A stretch of DNA of 64,000 bases, from NCBI GenBank assembly GCA_030610945.1, contig JAUWQV010000003.1, positions 62,001 through 126,000 on the forward strand, written 5' to 3'. The notes beneath the pieces were generated by a model. That model saw only the letters and a list, made by a program, of their open reading frames with translations. It searched no databases and was not told where the DNA came from. Both the position numbers and the translations under genes were made by a program. This stretch comes from Methanocellales archaeon. Lineage in GTDB: Archaea; Halobacteriota; UBA148; JAUWXC01. Below, in pieces: positions 37,492-47,493 of the stretch. Every line of letters begins with the position of its first letter. Positions within the stretch are counted from its first letter, which is position 1.

Positions 37492-37728
37492 ATGGATATA
37501 AAAAAATGCTCGTTTTGTGGCAACCCCATTGAACCTGGAACTGGTAAAATGTTGGTTAGGAATGATGGAAGCATCTATTTCTTCTGTTCGTCCAAGTGTG
37601 AAAACAACATGGCCCTTGGCAGGATTGCAAGGAAGACCAAGTGGACGAAGCAGGCGAAGGCTAAAAAGATAGAAAGCGAGACCAAGAAAAAAGCGAAGCC
37701 AAAAAAGGTCAAGAAAGCGAAGAAGTGA
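37492..37728 (+). CDS. rpl24e: Ribosomal protein eL24
   Basis: Zinc-binding large-subunit protein. 78 residues from the ATG at 37492 ([18 protein letters not shown]). CSFC and [10 protein letters not shown] give the CxxC...CxxxC zinc site. A lysine-rich tail of about 25 residues follows. The track's 37480 TTG start is less likely. Ndk starts 6 nt later. Confidence 0.97.
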   Translation: MDIKKCSFCGNPIEPGTGKMLVRNDGSIYFFCSSKCENNMALGRIARKTKWTKQAKAKKIESETKKKAKPKKVKKAKK

Positions 37729-37734
37729 ATTAAG

Positions 37735-38151
37735 ATGCACGAGCGCACCTTCTTGATGATTAAACCAGATGGCGTTCAGCGTGGCGTAATAGGCGAGATT
37801 ATTTCCAGAATCGAGCGAAGAGGATTTAAAATAGTTGCGCTCAAGATACTGCATGTAGATGATGAAATGGCGAAAAAACACTACGCCGAGCATATAGATA
37901 AGCCATTTTTTAATTCGTTAATAGAATTTATCAAGTCCGGTCCAGTTGTGGCGATGGTTATTGAGGGAGAGAACGCCATATCCGCGATAAGAGAGATGGT
38001 TGGTGCAACCGACCCTAGAAAAGCCGCACCCGGCACAATCAGGGGCGATTTGGCACGTGATACACATAATATCACATACAACATGGTTCATGCATCTGAT
38101 TCCCCCCAATCTGCAAAAAGAGAGATTAGCCTTTATTTTGGCAACCTCTGA
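37735..38151 (+). CDS. ndk: Nucleoside-diphosphate kinase
   Basis: Exchanges the terminal phosphate among nucleoside triphosphates. 138 residues, a little shorter than the usual 150. [21 protein letters not shown] at the start and the catalytic-histidine region [16 protein letters not shown] (normally N-x-x-H-G-S-D) are clear. Operon with eL24. Confidence 0.97.
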   Translation: MHERTFLMIKPDGVQRGVIGEIISRIERRGFKIVALKILHVDDEMAKKHYAEHIDKPFFNSLIEFIKSGPVVAMVIEGENAISAIREMVGATDPRKAAPGTIRGDLARDTHNITYNMVHASDSPQSAKREISLYFGNL

Positions 38152-38182
38152 TTCAAAAGGTTAGTTCAAAACTTCAACATTC

Positions 38183-38190
38183 TTTATATA
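38183..38190 (+). promoter_or_regulatory. TATA box of the aIF5B gene (leaderless transcript)
   Basis: TTTATATA centred about 24 nt upstream of the ATG at 38211. With the archaeal spacing of about 25 nt the transcript would begin at or next to the A of ATG. No ribosome-binding site is seen, which supports 38211 rather than 38220 as the start. Confidence 0.6.
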
Positions 38191-38210
38191 TTCCCCAGAA
38201 CATCTTTTGA

Positions 38211-39992
38211 ATGGCGATTATGGCAAAAAATCAGGAGAGTGTGCGGACGCCCATTGTATGTGTGATGGGGCATGTCGACCATGGCAAGACCTCATTACTG
38301 GATAAGATACGTGGCACGAGCATCGCAGAAAGGGAAGCAGGTGCGATTACCCAGCATATTGGCGCTACTGAAATACCGCTGGATACCATCAAGACGCTAT
38401 GCGGCCCTCTAATGAAAGGGGATTTTAAGATCCCAGGGCTACTTTTCATTGATACGCCAGGGCATCATGCCTTTACGACACTGAGGAGCCGGGGGGGAGC
38501 GCTGGCAGATTTGGCAGTCGTAGTAGTTGACGTCAATGAGGGGTTTCAGCCGCAAACAATAGAGGCGCTGAAAATCTTGCGTCGTTTCAAGACTCCTTTT
38601 GTGATTGCTGCCAATAAAATCGACAGGATTCACGGATGGTGCCCATACGAAAACGAGGCTTTTATCACCACATACAAACGTCAAAGTGAGCGGGCAAAAA
38701 TGGCACTTGAGGATGCCGTCTATAGGCTGATTGGCCAATTAGGCGAAGTGGGTTTTTCTTCAGACAGGTACGATAGGATTAAGGATTTTCAGAAAAATGT
38801 CGGCGTGATTCCTGTTAGTGCTAAAACCGGAGAGGGAGTTCCAGACTTGTTGATGCTTCTTATCGGCTTGGCGCAAAGATTCCTTGAAAAAAATCTGAGA
38901 GTTCATGTCGCGGGCGAGGGCATTGGAACAATCCTGGAAGTTAAGGAGGAAAAGGGGCTCGGCACGACAGTCGACGTGATTCTGTACGATGGTGAACTAA
39001 AAGTTGGAGATAACATTGTGGTTGGTAGCCTAGGCGAGCCCATAGTAACAAAGGTACGCGCATTACTAAAACCCAGGCCCCTCGCCGAAATCAGGTCAGA
39101 GGATAGATTCCAACGAGTAAACAAGGTAGTGGCAGCTTCGGGTATAAAAGTCGTCGCGCCAGGGCTAGAAAAAGCGCTTGCCGGCTCGCTGATGAGAGTT
39201 GCCAAGGAAGACCTCGAATGCGTGGCAAAAGAGGTTAAGTCAGAATTGGAAGAGGTGACAATCCAGACAGATGAAACAGGCGTGATTCTCAAGGCAGATA
39301 CAATCGGGTCGTTGGAAGCGCTAATAAACGAGTTGAAGAGCGCAAACGTGCCAATACGCAAGGCTGAAGTTGGCAATATTTCAAGAAAGGACATCTTCGA
39401 GGCGGCGACAATCAAGGACCGTTGTCTGGCAGTCGTAATAGGGTTTTGTGTGAATATCTTGCCAGATGCAAAAGAAGAGGTGCAAAAATCTGGCGTTAAT
39501 GTATTCCAGAACAATGTAATATACCAGTTAGTCAATGATTATAATGAATGGGTAGCCAAGGAGAAGTCGATATATGAAAAGAAGAGGCTCGAAGCAATCA
39601 TCAGGCCTGGCAAATTTGTGATTATTCCTGGGCATGTATTCAGGCGCAGCAAGCCCGCCATAGTCGGCGTAAAGGTAACAGGGGGGATAATAAAGTCAGG
39701 AGTAAGCGTAACTAACGAGAATGGTGTACGAATCGGTACAATTAAGGGCATTCAGGAGAGAGGAGAGCATATAAGTGAGGCTGTGGTTGGAAAAGAGGTG
39801 GCAGTTTCGATTGATGGCCCTACAGTCGGCCGACAGATTAATGAGAAAGATACGCTCTATGTGGATATCCCAGAAAAACATGCAAAGATTCTTGAACAAG
39901 AATTGTATGATAAACTGTCTGCAGACGAACGTGAAACGCTGACAGTGTTTCTAAATATAAAACAAAAAGAAAAACCATTTTGGGGCAAATAG
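38211..39992 (+). CDS. infB: Translation initiation factor aIF5B
   Basis: GTPase that joins ribosomal subunits with initiator tRNA. 593 residues: GHVDHGKTSLLDKIRG (P-loop), DTPGHHAF, NKIDRIHGW (G4), then barrel domains II, III and IV with KFVIIPGHVFRRSKPAIVGVKV. No intein is present in the P-loop or other motifs. The start is set by the TATA spacing. eS6 follows after 11 nt. Confidence 0.97.
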   Translation: MAIMAKNQESVRTPIVCVMGHVDHGKTSLLDKIRGTSIAEREAGAITQHIGATEIPLDTIKTLCGPLMKGDFKIPGLLFIDTPGHHAFTTLRSRGGALADLAVVVVDVNEGFQPQTIEALKILRRFKTPFVIAANKIDRIHGWCPYENEAFITTYKRQSERAKMALEDAVYRLIGQLGEVGFSSDRYDRIKDFQKNVGVIPVSAKTGEGVPDLLMLLIGLAQRFLEKNLRVHVAGEGIGTILEVKEEKGLGTTVDVILYDGELKVGDNIVVGSLGEPIVTKVRALLKPRPLAEIRSEDRFQRVNKVVAASGIKVVAPGLEKALAGSLMRVAKEDLECVAKEVKSELEEVTIQTDETGVILKADTIGSLEALINELKSANVPIRKAEVGNISRKDIFEAATIKDRCLAVVIGFCVNILPDAKEEVQKSGVNVFQNNVIYQLVNDYNEWVAKEKSIYEKKRLEAIIRPGKFVIIPGHVFRRSKPAIVGVKVTGGIIKSGVSVTNENGVRIGTIKGIQERGEHISEAVVGKEVAVSIDGPTVGRQINEKDTLYVDIPEKHAKILEQELYDKLSADERETLTVFLNIKQKEKPFWGK

Positions 39993-40003
39993 GAGATTAA
40001 AGC

Positions 40004-40402
40004 ATGGCAGATTTTAGAGTAGTAATTTCATCCCCTAAAGAGGGAAAAGCATACCAAGTAGAGGTTTCCGGAGCAGAAGCAAACAAATTTATCGGCAAGA
40101 CCATTGGCGACGCGGTTGATGGTAGCGTAGTCGGATTAAATGCCTATACGCTGCAGATTACCGGTGGAACAGATAAAGATGGATTCCCAATGCGAAAAGA
40201 CCTTCCCAAAGGGGGGCGGCGAAAAATCCTTACATACATAGGTATAGGGCACCATCCAAAAGAGGAAGGGCAAAGAAGACGAAAAACCGTGTGCGGGAGA
40301 GATATCACAGCAAACACGTGCCAGATAAACACAATCATCACCAAATACGGATCGAAACCTGTCGCTGACCTTCTGGGCAGTAAAAAAGAAAAAGAAGAGT
40401 GA
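40004..40402 (+). CDS. rps6e: Ribosomal protein eS6
   Basis: Small-subunit protein, 132 residues. FRVVISSPKEGKAYQVEVSGAEANKFIGKTIGDAVDG, TGGTDKDGFPMRKDLPKGGRRK and GQRRRKTVCGRDI are diagnostic. It ends the long same-strand run; an 852-nt gene-free stretch follows. Confidence 0.97.
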   Translation: MADFRVVISSPKEGKAYQVEVSGAEANKFIGKTIGDAVDGSVVGLNAYTLQITGGTDKDGFPMRKDLPKGGRRKILTYIGIGHHPKEEGQRRRKTVCGRDITANTCQINTIITKYGSKPVADLLGSKKEKEE

Positions 40403-41254
40403 AATTATTGCTCACTTTTTGGGCTATGATAAAATTTTGATATCTTGGTCTTTTTAAAATTTTAATATTATATTAAAATCAACTTAGTTACACTGCATAA
40501 TATACTTTTAGATGATATCAATCAATAGTATATTATAAAGTATCACCTGTAAAAATTTAGAGAAGAGATTTTACATTTTTATTTGGACTTTATTATATAA
40601 TAATATTTGGCACCAAACCCCAAGAGGTGAAGGGCAAAAACATGTGACAAAACACAATGCCCAAATCACGCTTATTTCTATAATATATAAGAATGAAAAA
40701 ATACTGCCCAAAAAAGCGGCATTTTGTCAACTCAATGATTCCAAAATCTATAAGAATATGGTGATTGGCACGTGCAAACCCCTGCTTTACGGGTAAAAAG
40801 ATGGCAAAATCGACGAGATCTGGTTTTTTGTAAATTTGTTCCTATATATAGTGGAATATATCCTGCGCTATTGTATGAGAAATATTTGTCGAAGCTGAGA
40901 ATTATTGCACCAATCAGCGTAGATTTATGATATCAATTAACTCTCACTTTTTTGCGACTTTCTAAGTGCATTACAAAAAGCCAGTTAAACGTCTTTTGAG
41001 ATAAAATAAGCCCTATTATGTCAAATTAACTAATTTAGAGCATTTTACAAGGAGACATTTAGATGAGATAAGATGTATCTCAGATATATCTAAGATACTA
41101 TTTTTCATCTCAAAATTAAAAATAAGCAAATAAAAAATATATTAAATTAATGACGAAAAATAAAATACAATAGGAAAATTTAGATATGTGGAAAAAGTGA
41201 GAGTTAAAAAGCAGAGAGAATATTTAGTAGTAGAGGAATAAAAGAAGCAAGAAC
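40403..41254. other. AT-rich gene-free region, 852 nt
   Basis: No credible ORF. Very AT-rich compared with both flanks. It contains several GATATC sites, a direct repeat TTGGCAC-(GTG)-CAAACCCC at 40607-40621 and 40765-40782, and an imperfect inverted repeat GACAAAA(CACAA)TGCC / GGCATTTTGTC at 40646-40661 and 40718-40728. It also has a small hairpin GAGATAAGATGTATCTC near 41078 and a 16-nt perfect inverted repeat (listed separately). It could be a regulatory region, an unannotated RNA locus or a replication-related site; none is shown. Confidence 0.7.
40937..41207. repeat. 16-nt perfect inverted repeats 239 nt apart
   Basis: TTAACTCTCACTTTTT at 40937-40952 recurs as its exact complement AAAAAGTGAGAGTTAA at 41192-41207. 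The right copy ends 47 nt before the winged-helix gene at 41255. The interval is AT-rich without an ORF, so it does not look like an insertion sequence. Could be paired operator sites. Confidence 0.75.
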
Positions 41255-41656
41255 ATGGCCAGAATAAGAGAGGCGAAACGTACGGCCACGACGATGGTGG
41301 TCCGGTCACATGCAACTGCACGCATCACGCAGTCTAGGGACCCCTACCTGGAATTAATGAGGCGGTTGTTCCAGGGAGAAACCACTGCGATGAGGGCGAA
41401 ACGTTTTCTTGAACTAGTCGAGAAAAGAAAAAGTGAGGGCAAACCCATACTGACGAGAGAATGGAATCGGCTGCTCAAAGAGATGAGTATCAGCAGGTCC
41501 TCATTTTATGCAATGCGAAACAAGCTGTTGGGCGCTGGCGTACTTGAAATACGAAACGGCGAATACCATTTATCAGGGCAATTCAGCAAGGATTTGTCAG
41601 ATATGGCGCGATGGTGGTGGACTGCAGTTTTAAATAAATCATTGGATGTGTTATGA
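41255..41656 (+). CDS. Winged-helix-like protein, possible regulator
   Basis: Not matched to a named family. 133 residues: a basic N-terminus, a helical middle (LMRRLFQGETTAMRAKRFLELVEKRKSEG), then SISRSSFYAMRNKLLGAGVLEIRNGEYHLS. The last stretch reads like a recognition helix and wing. A W-rich stretch (RWWWTAV) is near the C-terminus. It lies alone behind the AT-rich region, and its stop overlaps the end of the opposing regulator gene by 6 nt. DNA binding is inferred from the helix pattern only. Confidence 0.7.
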   Translation: MARIREAKRTATTMVVRSHATARITQSRDPYLELMRRLFQGETTAMRAKRFLELVEKRKSEGKPILTREWNRLLKEMSISRSSFYAMRNKLLGAGVLEIRNGEYHLSGQFSKDLSDMARWWWTAVLNKSLDVL

Positions 41657-42199
41657 ACTGAGAAGTTTCTTCCTGAGTTGAAGCAACTCATCCATCCGTT
41701 TTCGGACCTTTTCAAAATCCTTCTTGATTTTCGGGGATTTTGCGACCTGCTTCTCAATTTTGCTGATTTCCCTGAGATATGGACCAAATCTCCTGCTTAT
41801 GCGCGTCGCATCCTTTAGTGTGAGCGATTTTTTGCCCTTTAATTCCTCCCGGTAGATGGTATCCATCTTGGAACCGAGAGATGCTATTTTCTTGCGCAAC
41901 CTGCAGACATCTTCATCGTGCAGGGGTAGCTCCACATCCCCCAAGACACTATGTAGCTCGCCCAAAATCCCGGCAACTGTTTTGCCCAAATCGGTTAGTT
42001 CGATATACTTGGTCCGCCCTTCATGTGAAAAAGCAACCAACCCATGCTGCTCCATTTCAGAAAGGACATTTGTGATGTGGGCATATGTGCTGTCAACAGC
42101 CCTGGCGATAGCCAATGCATACGGCCTCTTGTGAGAGGCAATTGCCAGCAAGATGCGCGCAGGCTTTTCACGCAAAAAAAGCTTCTCCATGTCTTTCAT
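41651..42199 (-). CDS. MarR/winged-helix-type transcription regulator with coiled-coil tail
   Basis: 182 residues. The N-terminal 75 form a winged helix: RILLAIASHKRPYALAIARAVDSTYAHITNVLSEMEQHGLVAFSHEGRTKYIELTDLG. A helical, charged C-terminal half follows (KIEKQVAKSPKIKKDFEKVRKRMDELLQLRKK), probably for dimerisation. The start overlaps the stop of the 51-residue protein upstream (ATGA). Target unknown; the operon lies downstream of Fae-Hps and TIM. Confidence 0.82.
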   Translation of the reverse strand: MKDMEKLFLREKPARILLAIASHKRPYALAIARAVDSTYAHITNVLSEMEQHGLVAFSHEGRTKYIELTDLGKTVAGILGELHSVLGDVELPLHDEDVCRLRKKIASLGSKMDTIYREELKGKKSLTLKDATRISRRFGPYLREISKIEKQVAKSPKIKKDFEKVRKRMDELLQLRKKLLSS

Positions 42200-42202
42200 G
42201 AC

Positions 42203-42358
42203 TCATTCCATCTTTTTAGCCTTTCCAGCCTTCGTTGTTATGTCGATGCCTAGCCAGTAGGCGTCATCCGTTTTATGCATGCCCATTTCAACCTTGTCGA
42301 TCTCCTTTTTTGTATGAAAGACCCTTACCTTACCATCGACCGTTACCCTGACCTCCAA
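42203..42358 (-). CDS. 51-residue protein of unknown function
   Basis: Not in the ORF track. It starts at TTG with AAGGAGGTG placed 6 nt upstream, the signal that decides the start. It reads LEVRVTVDGKVRVFHTKKEIDKVEM and ends TTKAGKAKKME. It looks like a small beta-rich fold and is not recognised. It is coupled to the winged-helix gene by ATGA overlap, and a TATA-like CATAAATATAG lies just upstream. Confidence 0.6.
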   Translation of the reverse strand: MEVRVTVDGKVRVFHTKKEIDKVEMGMHKTDDAYWLGIDITTKAGKAKKME

Positions 42359-42438
42359 ACACTACACCTCCTTAAGCTATATTTATGAAATGAACTCACA
42401 TATAACTTGATAGGATGTTTTCAATAAGGTTGCGTTTG

Positions 42439-44300
<1,862 letters not shown>

Positions 44301-44395
44301 TATAATACCCCATGTCCCATACGTCCAAACGGTATATATCCTTTTTTAATGGAGTTCCAATAGTTATAAGAGGAAATAGTACAAGCATAAAGAAC

Positions 44396-45076
44396 ATGGC
44401 AACGACGAAGAGAGTATATGAACGGCTTGCACCCGTTTATGACTTGGATGATGTGATGTTCGCTGGAGCCAAGCAGCACTGGCGCAAGAAAATTATAGAC
44501 ATACTGGATATCGAAAACGCCAAACTCGTTTTAGATATCACGACTGGTACCGGCAGGGCTGCGAAAATACTCTCAAAAAGAGTGAAGAACGGTCGGGTAA
44601 TAGCCGTAGATATATCCAAAAACATGCTTAAAATCGCCAGGATGAGAAATCATGGGAGAAATAATCTGCGCTTCATCTTGTGTGATGCTGCGCACCTGCC
44701 GCTTAAGGATGGAGTATTTGATGGCGTAAGCTGCATGTGTGGGATGGACACGGTTGATGAGCCGGGAGCGGTTCTCTCGGAAGTGGTGCGGGTTCTCAAA
44801 AACAAAGGAAGATTTGGCATGATGTACTTCAGGGAGTCAAAGGGGTGGCTCAGGCATCTGGATGCCATCCTTAAAAAATATTACAATTTGATATGGAACA
44901 CAGGGAATGTTGATATAGCATCCATGATTTCGGACCATCCTCTGAGGACAGTCAAGAAGCAGGACCTGCTAATTGCCGATGCCCTGGTTGTGGAAAAATG
45001 CCGGGAGCGCGATTCGAACGCGCGATCTTCAGATCTCTCACTTTTCCGTCAACGCCAAGGGGCTCCGCCCCTTTGA
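44396..45076 (+). CDS. Class I SAM-dependent methyltransferase (UbiE-like)
   Basis: 226 residues from the ATG at 44396 (MATTKRVYERLAPVYDLDD). LVLDITTGTGRAAKIL is the SAM-binding motif I, AVDISKNMLKIA motif II, and FDGVSCMCGMDTVDEPGAVLSEVVRVL the later motifs. The substrate cannot be told; quinone/methanopterin-type and small-molecule methylases all look like this. The last 26 residues are encoded on the complement of tRNA-Met, and the stop lies inside that tRNA's intron. Confidence 0.88.
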   Translation: MATTKRVYERLAPVYDLDDVMFAGAKQHWRKKIIDILDIENAKLVLDITTGTGRAAKILSKRVKNGRVIAVDISKNMLKIARMRNHGRNNLRFILCDAAHLPLKDGVFDGVSCMCGMDTVDEPGAVLSEVVRVLKNKGRFGMMYFRESKGWLRHLDAILKKYYNLIWNTGNVDIASMISDHPLRTVKKQDLLIADALVVEKCRERDSNARSSDLSLFRQRQGAPPL

Positions 45077-45123
45077 ACCCTAGGTTATGAGTCTGACGCC
45101 TTAACCACCTAGGCCACCCCGGC
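44999..45123 (-). tRNA. tRNA-Met (elongator, anticodon CAT) with a 51-nt intron
   Basis: On the minus strand: acceptor GCCGGGG/TCCCGGC with A73, D-stem GCC/GGC, anticodon stem TCAGA/TCTGA, loop CTCATAA, T-stem GCGCG/CGCGC. The loop is interrupted after position 37. A perfect bulge-helix-bulge core is seen: CTCA of the loop pairs with TGAG near the intron end, between 3-nt bulges TAA and AGA. The GCCGGGG acceptor and the intron fit the elongator rather than initiator or Ile2 tRNA. Confidence 0.94.
45035..45085 (-). other. tRNA-Met intron, position 37/38
   Basis: 51 nt with an internal hairpin AAGGGGC-GGA-GCCCCTT. It holds GCGTTGACGGAAAA (complement at 45042-45055), identical to the tRNA-Ser(TGA) intron; the following bases (GTGAGAG versus ATAAGAG) also nearly match. 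It also contains the stop codon of the opposing methyltransferase gene. Confidence 0.87.
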
Positions 45124-45239
45124 ATCTTGCACGACTTGTTACTGCCCATAATGTAGTATAATGATTGTGGTAAAAGACATTCCGCCGAAAGATTTATAGA
45201 ACACGAGATATATTTTAATTTAAGATAAAGGTGGAATAG

Positions 45240-45632
45240 ATGATAGAACGGTCAGTATCAGTACTAGATGAAAAAGAGGATGAGTTCGCGCGAATTCTTA
45301 TGAACATAGAGCTGAAGAGGAACGTCGCAAGAACGCTGGTATACCTGGCAAATGTGGAGGAAGCTACATCCAGGCACATAGAATTAGGCGCGGACCTGAG
45401 ACAGCCAGAAGTGAGCACTGCAATGCGGAGGCTCATGGAGGAGAACTGGGTCGATGTGCACGAGATTAAGAAAGAGGGCAAAGGAAGGCCCGTAAAGTGC
45501 TACAAGTTGGCGGCTCCAATCGAAGAAATAGTCAACAAACTTGAGAAGAGGAAGCAGGAGCAGGTAGCAAAAGATCTGGAAAGCATCCAGAAACTGAGAG
45601 AGCTTGGGAGCCAAAAGATACTCAAATTTTAA
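45240..45632 (+). CDS. Winged-helix transcription regulator (archaeal ArsR/TrmB-like)
   Basis: 130 residues. After a short acidic N-terminus, residues 30-100 form a winged helix: NVARTLVYLANVEEATSRHIELGADLRQPEVSTAMRRLMEENWVDV and the wing KEGKGRPVKCYKL. A coiled C-terminal helix (EEIVNKLEKRKQEQVAKDLES) suggests dimerisation. The start follows AAAGGTGG. It is convergent with rpiA with a 4-nt overlap. Target unknown. Confidence 0.85.
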   Translation: MIERSVSVLDEKEDEFARILMNIELKRNVARTLVYLANVEEATSRHIELGADLRQPEVSTAMRRLMEENWVDVHEIKKEGKGRPVKCYKLAAPIEEIVNKLEKRKQEQVAKDLESIQKLRELGSQKILKF

Positions 45633-46309
45633 CTGATTTCTCTTTTTAGAACTTCCACTCCATCCTTTCGCCCAACATGTACCTCGTTGATATTCGTAAA
45701 AATGCCATGCTCAACTACACCGGGGATTGTAGAAATGGCTTCGCTAAGTTTTAGTGGATGGATTATCTTGCCAAAGTCAACGTCAATGATGAAGTTGCCG
45801 TTATCCGTTATCACCGGACCGCCTTTTTCCTGAGCCAACCTCAACTGAGGTTTGCCGCCCAGTCCTTTTACCTTCACCTCGACGGATTTCCATGCACACT
45901 GCAATATCTCCACCGGAACCGGTTGGCCTAACACATTCACCAACTTCCTTTCCTCAATAGCAACCACAAACCGCTTTGCGGAGAGTGCCACGACTTTTTC
46001 GCGCGTGTGGGCCCCCCCTCCCCCTTTAATCGCATTTAACTTGGAATCTACCTGGTCCGCCCCATCTATCGCCAGATTGAGCGAAGCATGTTTCCACAGT
46101 GACGTTAGTGGTATCCCTTCTTCCATTACCAACATCTCGGTCCCATAAGAGGTAGGGGCAGCAAGAATGTTCAGACCGCCTCTAACCAGTTCACCCAGTC
46201 GCTTAATCGCATATGCCATGGTAGTGCCAGTTCCCAGGCCGATGACCATTCCGTCCCTGACCAGCGCAGCTATGGATTCTCCTGCCATTCTCTTTTCCCT
46301 ATCGGACAT
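45629..46309 (-). CDS. rpiA: Ribose-5-phosphate isomerase A
   Basis: Interconverts ribose 5-phosphate and ribulose 5-phosphate. 226 residues from the ATG at 46309 (MSDREKRMAGESIAAL). GLGTGTTMAYAIKRLGE, AIDGADQVDSKLNAIKGGGGAHTREKVVA and DVDFGKIIHPLKL are diagnostic, with the conserved Asp and Lys active-site residues. Works with Hps, which releases ribulose 5-phosphate. Confidence 0.96.
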   Translation of the reverse strand: MSDREKRMAGESIAALVRDGMVIGLGTGTTMAYAIKRLGELVRGGLNILAAPTSYGTEMLVMEEGIPLTSLWKHASLNLAIDGADQVDSKLNAIKGGGGAHTREKVVALSAKRFVVAIEERKLVNVLGQPVPVEILQCAWKSVEVKVKGLGGKPQLRLAQEKGGPVITDNGNFIIDVDFGKIIHPLKLSEAISTIPGVVEHGIFTNINEVHVGRKDGVEVLKREIS

Positions 46310-46395
46310 TGCATTAAGATTGACGTTGGCTATATAAAAAACTTGCATAACAAAAAGATTTTATTGAGATAACCAATGTGATATTGGGATTAAGC

Positions 46396-46872
46396 ATGAC
46401 AAAAATACTTGTAGCATACTACTCCAAGACTGGAAATACTGAAGAACTTGCAAAGGCTGTAGCAAAGGGCGTGAAGGATGCTGGCGGGGATGCCACGCTG
46501 AAAGAGGTAGATGAAGTTCACCCCGAGGGGCTGTTAGCCTATGATGGCATCGTTATTGGCTCACCAGTGTACTTTGGTGGCATGGCAGCTGATGTAAAAA
46601 AGCTCATTGACGAGTCGATTTGCGTCAGAAGGAAATTGGAAAACAAGGTTGGCGCAGCATTCGTAACATCTAGGCATAGAACTGGAGGGAAAGAAACAAC
46701 GCTGCTATCTATTCTAGAGGCGATGCTGGTGCATGGAATGGTTGTCATCGGCGACCCGATAGAAACTGGGGGGCACTACGGCGCAGCCGGCGCAGATGAG
46801 CAGGGCAAAAAAGAAGCCTATGGCCTGGGAAAACGAATAGTAAAAATCGCCGAGAGGCTAAACATAGAGTAA
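46396..46872 (+). CDS. Flavodoxin / WrbA-like flavoprotein
   Basis: 158 residues from the ATG at 46396. ILVAYYSKTGNTEELAKAVAKG is the FMN phosphate loop; GSPVYFGGMAADVKKLIDES and TSRHRTGGKETT line the flavin. It may be a NAD(P)H:quinone-type oxidoreductase or an electron carrier; the sequence does not separate these. It stands alone, divergent from rpiA. Confidence 0.88.
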   Translation: MTKILVAYYSKTGNTEELAKAVAKGVKDAGGDATLKEVDEVHPEGLLAYDGIVIGSPVYFGGMAADVKKLIDESICVRRKLENKVGAAFVTSRHRTGGKETTLLSILEAMLVHGMVVIGDPIETGGHYGAAGADEQGKKEAYGLGKRIVKIAERLNIE

Positions 46873-46899
46873 ATCTTAAATACAAGTTAACCCGATTAC

Positions 46900-46960
46900 G
46901 GATGGGAGTGAGTTTAGGCGTCCCATCCCCTCTAGAAAAAGCCTAGATTTGCTCCTCACT
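46900..46960 (+). ncRNA. Candidate structured RNA or leader, two alternative helices
   Basis: GGATGGGA (46900-46907) pairs perfectly with TCCCATCC (46921-46928). The loop it encloses, AGTGAGTTTAGGC, can instead pair with GCCTAGA and CTCACT downstream (46941-46947, 46955-46960), 13 pairs with a 7-nt bulge. The two are mutually exclusive or form a pseudoknot. T-rich sequence follows. It lies about 85 nt before the zinc-ribbon/aEF-1beta genes. No known family recognised. Confidence 0.4.
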
Positions 46961-47044
46961 TAATTTTGATTAATCTGCTACGTATGATGTGTTAGAAACG
47001 TTTAAGCATGATTTTATCGTAGTGGATGAACCTAGAGGATTACA

Positions 47045-47215
47045 ATGAATAAATCAAAAAGAGTGGAAATTTGCATATCCTGCGGCGTCATGCTTGTAGA
47101 GCCTGGGTTCGTCCGGTTCCCATGTCCAGAATGCGGAGAGGAGATAGGAAGATGCGTGAAATGCCGAAAACAAAGCAACCCATACAAGTGCAAGTGCGGA
47201 TTTATTGGACCGTGA
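47045..47215 (+). CDS. Small zinc-ribbon protein (DUF1610-like), partner gene of aEF-1beta
   Basis: 56 residues, absent from the ORF track. It reads [12 protein letters not shown], then [19 protein letters not shown], then YKCKCGF: four cysteine pairs, enough for two zinc sites. This type of small protein lies directly before aEF-1beta in many euryarchaea. Its role is unknown; translation is suspected from the constant neighbourhood. aEF-1beta starts 9 nt after its stop. Confidence 0.9.
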   Translation: MNKSKRVEICISCGVMLVEPGFVRFPCPECGEEIGRCVKCRKQSNPYKCKCGFIGP

Positions 47216-47224
47216 GGTGAGCAT

Positions 47225-47488
47225 ATGGCAGTTATAGCTAAAATCAAGATGATGCCATCGAGCCCAGACACTGATTTAGAGAAGCTTAAGGAGAATATCA
47301 AAGCAGCAATGCCAGGTAGTGCAAAACTAGGCGAGATGAAAGAGGAGCCAATAGCATTTGGCCTCAAGGCGATAATGGCAGCGGTTACCGTTGAAGATGT
47401 AGAGGGGGGGACCGAAAAAGTTGAAGAGGCACTTGCCAAGGTCGATGGCGTAGAGAGTGTGCAGGTTATAAGTTTAGACCGCATATGA
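47225..47488 (+). CDS. ef1b: Elongation factor aEF-1beta
   Basis: Guanine-nucleotide exchange factor for EF-1alpha. 87 residues, the archaeal catalytic domain only: [53 protein letters not shown]. The start follows GGTGAGCAT. Coupled to the zinc-ribbon gene. tRNA-Ala begins 5 nt after the stop. Confidence 0.96.
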   Translation: MAVIAKIKMMPSSPDTDLEKLKENIKAAMPGSAKLGEMKEEPIAFGLKAIMAAVTVEDVEGGTEKVEEALAKVDGVESVQVISLDRI

Positions 47489-47493
47489 GCTTC

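Noticed and set aside
38211-39992. Possible intein in aIF5B
   Set aside because: The P-loop, G3 and G4 motifs are continuous and the length is normal.
40937-41207. Insertion sequence bounded by the 16-nt inverted repeats
   Set aside because: The 239-nt interval has no ORF and no target-site duplication is visible; at most a miniature element, without further support.
40403-41254. Replication origin
   Set aside because: AT-rich with repeats, but no orc1/cdc6 gene adjoins it and no recognisable ORB element was seen; kept only as one possibility.
44999-45123. tRNA-Met as initiator tRNA or as Ile2 (agmatidine) tRNA
   Set aside because: The GCCGGGG acceptor, A73 and intron in the anticodon loop match elongator tRNA-Met.
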